Shown here one piece after another: positions 31,901 through 43,900 of a stretch of DNA of 64,000 nucleotides. The translations under genes and the position numbers were made by a program. Under the pieces are notes generated by a model. It worked only from the letters and a program-made list of their open reading frames with translations, did no database searches and was not told the DNA's origin. How positions within the stretch are numbered: the stretch's first letter is position 1; each line of letters opens with the position of its first letter. The DNA comes from Amyelois transitella (lineage: Eukaryota > Arthropoda > Insecta > Lepidoptera > Pyralidae): assembly GCF_032362555.1 (NCBI RefSeq), contig NC_083524.1:2652001-2716000 (forward strand). The letters run 5' to 3'.

Positions 31901-34900
31901 TTCGTGGAAGCAGTAGAACTGTTGTTGGAGCATGAGGAGTTGATCCACAAGCCGGGAGAGCCTTACGTGAGTTATATTCTGAAAGTAGAAAATCAAAGAA
32001 AAAGCCACTGAATATTTTAACATTAAGATAGATAAATAAATAAATATATACAGGACAAATTACACTGATTGAGTCAGCATCGAAGTGAGTTCGAAACGTG
32101 TGTTACGAGATACTAACTCAACGATACCATATTTTATAATAAATACTTATATAGATAAACATCCAAGACCCAGGCCAATCAGAAAAAGTTCTTTTCTCAT
32201 CATGCCCTGGCTGGGATTCGAACCCGGGACCTCCGGTCTCACAGACAAGCGTGCTGCTGCTGCGCCACAGAGGCCGTCTATAGATATATAGATAGACTCT
32301 TTATAACACTATAAGAAAAAGAAAAACAGAAAAAAAAACACTGGTAATGAGGTACAAAGGCGGACTTATCGCTAAAGCAATCTCTTCCAGTCAACCTTAG
32401 GGTGGGAGGAAATTAGTTAGGTGAATTAAAAATGTAGGTGAAATATAGAACAGATTTGTCATACTTATTCAGACCTTCGGTATTTCTATGATAATGCTTA
32501 CTTTAGAATATGAATTTATTGATTTAAATTTGACCAACTTTTTCACACTACTGTCGGGTCAAATATTTGTTATCCAGGCAGGTAGGTGCTGTGTGGTTCC
32601 CGGCACTAATACAAAAAAGAATGGGACCACTCCATCTCTTTCCCATGGATGTCGTAAAAGGCGACTTAGGGATAGGCTTACATACTTGGGATTCTTTTTT
32701 AGGCGACGGGCTAGCAACCTGTCACTTTTTGAAATTCAATTCTATCTTAAAACCAAATAGCTGAACGTGGCCTATCAGTCTCTTTAAGATTGTTGGCTCT
32801 GTCTACCCCGCAAGGGATATAGACGTGATTTTATGTATGTATGTAGGCAAGTAGGTGAATGAAGTCATAGACTACTAGGGAGCTAATTCCATCATCAGTG
32901 CACTTGGTGCTACAGAGGAGTGTATGCTTAAAGTTCTTCTTTATCTTTCAAAAGGACATCAACATATACGAGACTAGAAACAGATAATAAAAGATCAAAA
33001 GAGCAGTTATCACGTAGATATTATATACATACGTACATACATATAATCACGTTTATATCCCTTGCTGGGTAGACAGAACAAACAGTCTTAAGAAGACTGA
33101 TAGGCCACGTTCAGCTGTTTGGCTTAATGATAGAATTGAGATTCAAAAAGTGACAGGTTGCTAGCCTGTCGCCTAAAAGAAGAATCCCAAGTTTATAAGT
33201 CTATCCCTTAGTCGCCTTTTACGACATCCATGGGAAAGAGATGGAAGATGGTCTTATTCTTTTTTATAATGGTGTCGGGAACCACACGGTCATTAATGAC
33301 ATATATACAGCACTGCATTACTCTAATATGTTTCTTTCTCTTATTATTTTCATAAGATCAACTTTTTTCTATAGAGCTGGCAAAAGCAAGACCCTAACAC
33401 TGCCATGTTCACGCCTGATATCACCCCGCTGATGTTGGCAGCTCACAAAAATAACTACGAGATCATCAAAATCCTGCTGGACAGGGGAGCGACACTGCCT
33501 GACCCGCATGATGTCAGGTAAATTTTTTTACAACAGGTATATATAGTTCCTTTTTTTGTTGTTTTGACTTGTATTACTTTACTAATATGTTTTTGGTAAA
33601 CAATTTTTTTTTTCTTTTAGATATCAATTTGCGAAAACCTTGAAAATGTGTTCCTAGATATTTGTTTGCACCCTTTCTAGTTAGATATGATGAACTGTTG
33701 GTTTTCCTATTAAAATAAAATAAATATAATAAAATATCATGTCTTTATTTGCAGTGTAGTTTGTTCCGCCGCTTCTTCTACACATGCGCTTTGGAAGCGG
33801 CAGTAGTTATAATTAGATTTAAGTGTTATGACGTCAATAAGTGATATCTTGTATCCAATTTTATTGGTGCCGGGAACCACACGGCACACGGTAAACCAGT
33901 TAAAAATCATTTCCTGGTCTCCACAGATGCGGTTGCGACGAGTGCATAAGGATATCCAGCGAGGACTCTTTACGTCATTCCCTTGCTCGGCTTAACGCTT
34001 ACAGAGCTTTGGCGTCGCCATCATTGATAGCACTGTCGTCCACTGATCCCATACTGACTGCCTTCCAACTGTCCTGGGAACTGAGGAACTTGGCATTTGC
34101 TGAACAGGTTTGTTTCCAATCACTTGGATATATGCCGTGTGGTTCCCGGCGCTAATACAAAAAAGAAAAGAACCACTCAATCTCTTTTCCATGGATGTCG
34201 TAAAAGGCGACTAAGGGCTTACAAACTTGGGATTCTTTTTTAGACGATGGGCTAGCAACCTGTCATTATTTGAATCTCAATTCTATCATTAAGCAAAATA
34301 GCTGAACGTGGCCATTCAGTCTTTTCAAGACTGGTGGCTCTGTCTACCCCGCAAGGGACATAGACGTGACCATATGTGTGTATGCACATATATCACGTCT
34401 TTTATCTTTTACGAGGGTAGGTAGAGACAAAAGTTACAAGACTGAAAGGAAAAGTTTAGTTGGATAGCGTCGTAAACGGTGACTTAGGGATAGTTGGCTC
34501 AACTTGGGATTCTTTTTTGGGCGATGGGATAGCAACCTGTCACTATTTGAAGACAGCTGAACGTGGCCATTCAGTCTTTTAAAGACTGGTGGCTCTGTCT
34601 ACCCCGCAAGGGACATAGACGTGACCATATGTATGTATGTATGTACATATATCACGTCTTTTATCTTTTACGAGGGTAGGCAGAGACAATAGTTACAAGA
34701 CTCGAAGGAAAAGTTTAGTTGGATAGCGTCGTAAAAGGTGACTAAGGGATAGATGGCTTAACTTGGGTTTCTTTTGTTGGGCGATGGGATAGCAACCTGT
34801 CACTATTTGAATTTCAATTCCATTATAAAGCCAGACAGCTGAACGTGGCATTTTATTCATTGTGAGACTGTCGGCTCTGCCGACCCCATAAGGGAACAAG

Positions 34901-37900
34901 ACAATATTATATGTATGTATGTATGTAAAATGAAAGGTTCAATTTATTTTCTACAGGAAAGCAAAGCCGAATATCTGGAATTGCGACGTCAAGCCCAGAA
35001 ATTCGCGGTAGATTTGCTGGACCAGTCTCGGAGTAGTCAGGAGCTGGCCATCATACTCAATTATGACCCTGAAGAACCGGCTTTTGTGGAGGGAGAACAT
35101 ATGAAGTTAGCTAGGCTTGAACTGGCTATTGACTTTAAGCAAAAAAAGGTGAGAATATAGATAAGACAGCTATTTTTTTTTTGGTAAAACTTGTAGATGA
35201 AAAATTGTGATAAAAAAATACATAAAATTAGCTGGTGGCACAAAAAATAGTCAATTATTTTGTTTTTCAGATAAAGATAAGAATGCCGTGTGGTTCCCGA
35301 CATCAATAAAAAAGAATAGGACCACTCCGTCTCATTCCCATGGCTGTCGTAAAAGGCGACTAAGGGATAGGCATATAAACTTGAGTTTCTTATTTTAGGC
35401 GATGGGCTTTAGTTTTTACGTAAGACTGTTGGCTCTGTCTACTCCGCAAGGGATATAGATGTGATTAATGTATCTACATAGATAATAGGAATTGCTTAGC
35501 CAGAGCTGTAGCTTTATGGTAATAACGTGTGAATCTACCAACAAAAGACTTTTAAGGATTCTCAAAAAAAAAGGAAATCACAGCAAATACTTTAAAAAAT
35601 TCCAGTCAAGATTTTCTCATTACACACAATACGTATGAACACTCTAGTTTCAAAGACGAAGCAAATTATTATAATGATGCAAGTAATTTTATAAAACATA
35701 CATACATACATACATGTTGTTACGTCTATATCCCTTGCGGGGTAGACAGAGCCAACAGTCTTGAAAAGACTGAATGGCCACGTTCAGCTATTTGGCTTTA
35801 TGATAGAATTGAGATTCAAATAGTGACAGGTTGCTAGCCCATCGCCTAAAAAAAAGAATCCCAATTTTGTAAGCCTATCCCTTAGTCGCCTTTTACGACA
35901 TCTATGGGAAAGAGATGGAGTGGTCCTATTATTTTTTCATTGGTGCCGGGAACCACACGGCACTAAAAATCACAAAACATCCATTTTAAATACATGTTGA
36001 TGTTACGGTTCGAAAGTAGAACCCCGGGCTCGTCTTCGAACTTAAGGTACCTAGTCAAGGAAAAACACATCACTTAAAATATTCATCTATCGAAAATCTG
36101 AATAATATATTTATGTATGCGATGGAAGCCGCCATGGTAACAACAGCCCGGTAACAAAACGGTAACAATATGATTTATATATACATACATACATAAAATC
36201 ACGCCTCTTTCCCGGAGGGGTAGGCAGAGACTACCTAAATCTTTCCACTTGCCACGATCTTTGCATACTTCCTTCGCTTCATCCACATTCATAACTCTCT
36301 TCATGCAAGCTCGGCGGTTTCGGGTAATCTTGAACTGACCCTTTGCCAGGATGTGATTTATTATTATGAGGAAAGTTATGGCGTTCTGATAAGTATTTTC
36401 TTTTGATGTAGTTTCGTAGATAAGACTATTTTTCAATTAGTGGAAGTGATCAAGTTTGATCAATTACTTCCTTCTATAGCAGCATTTTTCTAATTTGTAG
36501 TTTCAGTCGTTGGGTTCGGAGTTCAGGGAACGCTGTAAGATTTGGCAAAGCATTTAGTTCTCTTTTTTTAATGCAAATCTTGTTAAAACCTTTGAGACTT
36601 TAATCTTCGCACGCACATTATCTAGTTTTCATTCCCGTTCATGTCCAATAAATCTATTTTAGTGCTTTTATAAGGGCCTTAGTTCATACAAACTGAATTT
36701 TTAAGTTCTTTTCGAGTGTCAGTTTCGGCTGACCGTTGTTTACCAGTTAGTCAAACCAGTAATTCAAAATCTCGGAATGTAACAAATGTTAATTTAATTT
36801 CATTCAACTTTTATATTTAATAGGTAGGTAAGTAATTTGATCTCAAACAATAAAAACAATGTTTAATGTACAGTATTCTATAGCATTATTTTATTGAGAA
36901 ATATTATTTTGTATCTAGAAATCGAAACGCTTTCTTAAAAATAAACGAAAACAAAATTATAAAACCATTTTTATTCCAGCACTCCCATCTCTCAAACATC
37001 TAATATGAAGGCATAATGGTGCCGCCGAAAGACCCATATGGAGATGATCATGATGATCTCCCAACTGGCGCTAATATTTTCATACTACTGCATACTATAC
37101 ATAGTCACCTTGAATAAATACCCTAAAATCTGTCTTCATTTTTTGCAGTGCCGTGTGGTTCCCGGCACCAACAGAAAAAAGAATAGGACCAATCCATCTC
37201 TCTCCCATGGATGTCGTAAAAGGCGACTAAGGGGTAGGCTTATAAACTTGGGATTCTTCTTTTAGGCGATGGGCTAGCAACCTGTCACTATTTGAACCTA
37301 AATTCTATCATTAACCCAAACAGCTGAACGTGGCCTATCAGTCTTTTCAAGACTGTTGGCTCTGTCTACCCCGCAAGGGATATAGACGTGATTATATGTG
37401 TATGTGTATGTGTATTTTTTGCAGTTCGTGTCTCACCCCAACATTCAACAACTGTTGGCATCGATCTGGTACGAAGGCGTGCCAGGGTTCCGTCGAAAGA
37501 CCGCCATGGAGAAGGTCATGATAATCTGCCGAGTGGCTCTGTTATTCCCGTTCTACTGCATGCTGTACATGGTAGCTCCAAATTGTGCCACTGGAAAGCT
37601 GATGAGAAAGCCGTTTATGAAGTTCTTGATCCATGCGTCGAGTTATTTGTTCTTCTTGTGTGAGTATTCTTAATGCTAAAAGTTCATTAATAATAGACTT
37701 CGGAAGTTTTCGTTGTAGCCAAGTATGAATGTTAAAGGCCATGTTAGAACTCATGTCAGACTATGATCTGGTATTTACCTAGGTAGTAACACTGTAGTGG
37801 TAGGTCTGGCATGACAATGAAAAGTTAGATACATCGAAAATATTAGGGGATTTGGGAAAAAGAAAATTAGATTAACAAGTGGATAGTTGTGTTAGAGGAT

Positions 37901-40900
37901 CTTTTAATAGAAAGAATATAATTAGAGAGATGTTGAACGATAGTAATAATAAGTCACGATAGTATAATTGTCAGTGTTCAACTTTTTCTATTTATCTTGT
38001 TTCTTATTTGTGAGGACCTTTAATTGGCTCTTTTGCTAACTAGCTTTATTTCTACTACTATATTATGTTTGTAGCTGTTGGTCTTCCTATTAAAAATAAA
38101 ATAAAATAAAAATAAAATAAGTAAGAAATCAGGAAAGAAAAGAAAAGAAAAACCAAAAGAAGATAATAGTTGAAGAAGCATATACTGAACATTTTTAACT
38201 TTAACAGTGTTCTTTCAGTGATATTGATATTGGTGTCACAAAGAGCGGAGGTGCAAGCGATACAGCTGTTTGGTCCAGAATGGATGGTAAAAGAGTTGGA
38301 GAAAGAACTCCTGAAACAGAGAGGCAACGGACCCACGTATTTGGAGGTTGTCGTCGTGGTATACGTTATGGGTAAGATTTAAGATGGTATTAATATATAT
38401 TATACTAGCTGTTGCCCGCGACTTCGTCCGCGTAAAGTTCGAGTTGAATCTTAATCATACAGTTAGATACAGACAGACAGACAAAAAATGTAAAAACAAA
38501 ATTCTCTATCCGTTTCAGTCAAAATATTAAATGTACAGACAAAATATTTTCACCGTTTTATTATATGTAGTAATTTGATTTTCAATTTTTTAAATAAAAT
38601 ACTCAAACAACACAAAAAAAATACTTTAAATAAAAAAATAATATCTTGTTTTTGTTGGGACTCAATCTTGGACCGCCAACTTCACAGTCTTACGCGCTAA
38701 CCACTGGACCATCGAAGCCGTTGCGGTGGTGTCGAAATTAAAGTAGACTACATACATATGGTCTATATCCCTTGCTGGGTAGACAGAGCCAACAGGCTTG
38801 AAAAGACTGAATGGCCATGTTCAGCTATTTGGCTTAATGATAGAACTGAGATTCAAATAGTGATAGGTTGTTCGCCAATCGCCTAAAAAAGAATCCCAAG
38901 TTTGAAAGCCTATCCCTTAGTTGCCTTTCACTTATATTTATATGTTATAGGTATTATGCTGTCGTACAATGATAAATGACTTTGAATTTTAAGTTTCGTA
39001 ACTTATTTGCAGGCAAACTCATGCCTTGAATTCATTCAAATGTCGATAACTTTTTTTTAGTGAACCGATTTTGATGAAACAAACTTTAAATGTTATTCTA
39101 AGTCAAAACAAAGCAATTGGTGAAAGTTTCAAGTAAATCGGTTCAGTATTTTCGGAGATAATCGTGATCATACATACAGACAGACAGACAGACAAAAAAA
39201 TTAAAAAAAAATATTTTTGCTTTCTATTATTCATTCTAAGTGTCCCTCTATTTTTCAGTCAAAAATACTAAATGTACAGACAAAATATTTTTACTATTTT
39301 ATTATATGTACCTATAGATATGCCAAATATGGTGAATGTAAATGCGGATTTGATTGCTATTGAACTATTGGAAGGCATTGGTTTCTTCCTTTCTTCGTCC
39401 CATAATAAGGCTTCAATTAGTAATATAATTTATATTAATCAACAGGTGAGATTACGGTGTCTGCACTTCACTTCATTTATTGCTTGCTTGTAGCTGTTCA
39501 CTAAATTGATATAGCGTCTTCCTTAAATTCACAAGAGGCTGCCTTCAGATCATTCAACGAACTCAAAGTAACAACAAAAATTTCTTCTTAACCAGGATTC
39601 ATCTGGGAAGAAACACAAGAGATTTTCATCGAGGGTATCCGATCCTACCTCCGAAACATGTGGAACTTCATAGATTTCACTCGCAATTCTCTATACGTTG
39701 CTGTGACTGTCTTGAGGTTCGCTGCCTATCTCCAACAGGCTGCTGAGATCAGGAGAGACCCACAAACGAAGTTCATTCCCAGAGAACAGTGGGATGCTTT
39801 TGATCCTCAATTGATTGCGGAGGGGTTGTTTGCTGCAGCTAATATTTTTAGGTAAAATTCTTTGTCAAGTGCTCAAATGTCGCATTATATTGTGTATTTA
39901 CATACCACATAAATTTCGTTTGTTGTTAATTTGAGAATACAACAAATGTATTGGACAATACTAATTTTCTCTCTCATTTTTAGTAGCAATATTTTGGCAT
40001 GTTAGTTTCTTGCAAATATATCTTTTCGCTATTGATTGAAAAAGATGAAAAAGTGTATTTAAAATCTGGTAAATCAAATTTTGCTTTATTCCATGTGATT
40101 CTATCTCAAACAAGATTTAAAATGAATAACTGTTTTGTGTAATAGTCACATGTTTGTTTGTTATAAGAGTATTAAATTCAAATCTCTTCAATACATCCAT
40201 TTAACTTTACTTTGTTTTCAATAATCATACCACTATATTAGATTTACAGGGATATAACCTTATTTAATAAAACTGTGATTTTTTTTCCTCAGTGCTTTGA
40301 AGTTGGTCCACTTATTCTCCATCAACCCTCACCTGGGACCTCTCCAAATCTCTCTCGGTCGCATGGTCATCGACATTGTCAAGTTCTTCTTCATTTATAG
40401 TTTGGTACTCTTCGCTTTTGCTTGCGGTAAGTTTAAGATTGTTTTTATTATTATTTTTCGAAGTCTCAGTCTTTTATTCTATACTTAATTTATCCTTTAT
40501 ATTTGAATCCCTATGAAGTTTCTAAGCCTATCTACTATTATATTAGTATGTGTAATTTTTGTGATTGTGCAATTTTCCGTATTCCTCTATTTTACAAATA
40601 GAAATTTAGTAATAAACTAGTAAGTATCTCCTAGGTCTTAACCAGCTTCTTTGGTATTTCGCCGATCTGGAGAAAAAGAAATGTTACGTGTTGCCCGGAG
40701 GTCTGCCCGATTGGGACAATGCCGGCGACTCTTGCATGAAATGGAGAAGCTTTGGAAAGTGAGTCGTGTGGTTTATTGTAGGCTTCTGAGGCTAAGTGGT
40801 AGTGTGCTATCTTTTGAGTCACATGATCCTGGATTTGAATCGCGGTCAGGTCAAGGGGGAAGAACAAAAGTTTTTGTGATTGGTTTTGCTAGACTGCAAG

Positions 40901-43900
40901 GTTCGATGGTTATATTATAGTTAAAAAAAATTTACTTAGTATTGATGAGATAGTTTGCAATTGCATAATAAAACATTAAGGCTAGCTCTGTGATTTGTGC
41001 TAATAATTCTTGTAAGGAAATCTTATGTAAAATTTCATTTCACCGTAAAGGTTAAAAGTGCGAAGCTAAAATGAAATTTCACTACCTTAAGTAAACGTAT
41101 TATTTAATTAGATACTCTAGGGAAAACGCTGTCAGCCTTTTTAAAACATTTTTTTTTGTGTCATAACGCATAAGTTTTTGACGATTATTTTTACAGTATA
41201 ACCTTTTTCGTATCATCGGTCGTTTTGTTACCCTTAGTTCCGCAATTGCTACACACTAGAGAGTTACCATAGTAACGCTTAAATTGTTGTGTCAATTTTT
41301 TTGGAGAGAATATCTTAGTGTTATGTTTTGTTGCGTAATTTCGTATAAATTGTTAGGTTTGTAAATTTTTATTCGTCAAAATGGGGGAGGAACAGTTTGG
41401 GGTACGACATGTGATAGGCGCTCCAATTGCGACCACAAGACTTGCTGAGCAGGCGTTAGTCTGCATACCACCGAGAGCTGCCAAGTTTACTCTAGCAGAA
41501 TGGAAGCTGAGCAACGATCAAAGATGCAGAAACACCGAAGACCAACAGCAATTGGCAGACAGAGTTCTTGGAGAAAGCGACAGAATTCGCAAAGAAACTG
41601 GAGAAAGGTCAGATATTATGAAAGCAACCGTCGACAGGAGGTTGGAAGAACGAATTGGTGACGTGGAGTTCAATAAGAACGAGCTGCAAATTCAAAGACG
41701 GGAAATTTGTATTGAATTAGAGGCTCTTGGCGTTTACAAGACTAGACTTTTAGATTGTCTTGCATCGTTACAAAGTAATGCTCTAACTATATGCCGGAAA
41801 TGCCTTATGTTGAGAGATGGTCGCATTGGGATTGATCTGGTCGTTGACGAAGCAGAACATGCTCTTCAGCAAGAGATAACAACTATACTTGGAGGGCAAT
41901 CACTTTTGAAGAGAACACTGGAGCAGCTCAATGAACAGATGAGACGTTTGCGAGCTACTCGGTACCTTCTCGACCGAGATCTTCAATATAAACAGGCAGC
42001 AATTGATTTGGATGCTGGCTCACTTTCCCTAAAGCCAACGGATCTTTGTTTGTCAGTGTATGAAGGCTACGCTAATTTGGATCCGGCAAATATTTCCGCT
42101 GAAGAATACAACGCTTATTCTGCAAACAATATTAAACTTGCAGCTAGGGAAGTAACTAGCGCCCGTCCTATTCGTATGTTTGTTGATACCTTACTCAAAC
42201 AGGTAATCGATGACTTATGGGTTGCTTATAAGAAATGCAACCACGCATTTAATGAAAGAATAATTGAGACGAAAATTGCGAAAGCAAAGCTTGAAGATAT
42301 GCATCGTGAAACTACGCAAAAGATCGCTGATATGCAGAATAACATATTGGAGTTGCAGAAAGCCTTGGCCCAGAAGGAGGGTAACGTGGGCCTAGCTCAT
42401 GTCAGGCTTGGAAGAAGAGCTCAACGGGTTGGTGCTGAGTTGGTTCGTGATCCGCCAGGCCAGGCTTTGTATTATGAATGTGAAATGCTCCGCCATAGCG
42501 TTGAGCAACTTCAGCAAATGCTTCAAGAGGCGACATCATCACTCCGTTACCTTTTGCAAACCCAGATTCAGTTAGAAGAAGACATAAATGTTAAAATGAA
42601 CACACTGAAGATTGACGAAGTCGACTGTATGACTTTGAGAGAAACTATGGACTATCACGCGTATTAATGAGCAACAATAATAAAATGTAGAATTTTATGT
42701 TTGGGCATTGATATTATATTTGACTCACATCTTTTTTAGTAAATTTATTGATTCATTCTTTATAATTAATATGATTTCCAATATATCGTTTTATTTTATT
42801 CTCATACTTATATGGCATCCTTAGCTGAGCCTTTGAAGCCTGAGTCTGCTACACAAATCACCATCAGATACAATGGAATAATCAATACTATCATAATTAA
42901 ACATCATTGATTTAATTTTACAATCAGCGTATTCTAGGCGTAGGCCTTCTTCAGCATTGTGGGTCTGGGAAACTTCAAACTGGCTGGCATCAAGAGCTAC
43001 AGCTTCTTCTGGGGTACCGTAATGGTTGGCTCTACTATGCTATTAAACGAGCAATATGTATTTGAACCCATTTCAGTGCTGGTCAGGTGATCAGCGTGTT
43101 CATTATCCCGTCGGCGTTGTAGGTTCGATTTCCAACTATGAGTATAGATTTTTGTGTTTTTTATTGACTAGAAAAACGAAATACTTACTTGTTTAACTAA
43201 GTATTGATTCAATATCTTTACCGCCAGCGTTTTCGAGGCGTCCCAGTCCCTCTTCTGGGCCTCCTTCGGCATGGTGGGCCTGGAGAACTTCGAGCTGGCC
43301 GGCATCAAGAGCTACACCCGCTTCTGGGGCCTACTCATGTTCGGCTCATACTCTGTGATCAACGTCATTGTCTTGCTGAATCTACTCATCGCTATGATGT
43401 CCAATTCTTACGCTATGATTGATGTAAGTTTTTGAAAATGAATTATTCTACTGTAATTTGACTTCAATGCGAATCTAAAGTAATTTCTGCATTTTTTTCT
43501 CTTAGGAACATTCCGATGTGGAATGGAAGTTCGCCAGGACTCGTCTCTGGATGAGCTACTTCGAGGAGAGTGCCACTTTGCCTCCCCCATTTAACATTAT
43601 GCCGACGCCCAAGCTGCTCCTCAAGGTCTTGAGGAAGAAGGATAAAACTAGCAACGAGAAATCCGAAGTGAGTAATTTACTTATTTTACTTCTTCTTTCT
43701 CCTGGCTTTAGTCCCAGTTGCATCCTCACCACTCTGAAGATGATGCCTTTGACCATGAATCCTTGATTGGGTGAGTCAGCTTTTTACCGAAGGGACTCCC
43801 ATCTGATCTCCGCAACCTTTGCAGGAGACCCTGACTCGTATTGGATGGATCATGTTACACATCCAGTTGCCTGAATGTGCAGGTTTCCTCACGAAAGTGG

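Noticed and set aside
38208..38218. alternative acceptor (ttaacag) for TRP-gamma exon 8
   Set aside because: Using it would add codons breaking the conserved [12 protein letters not shown] segment; the acceptor at 38218 restores it exactly.
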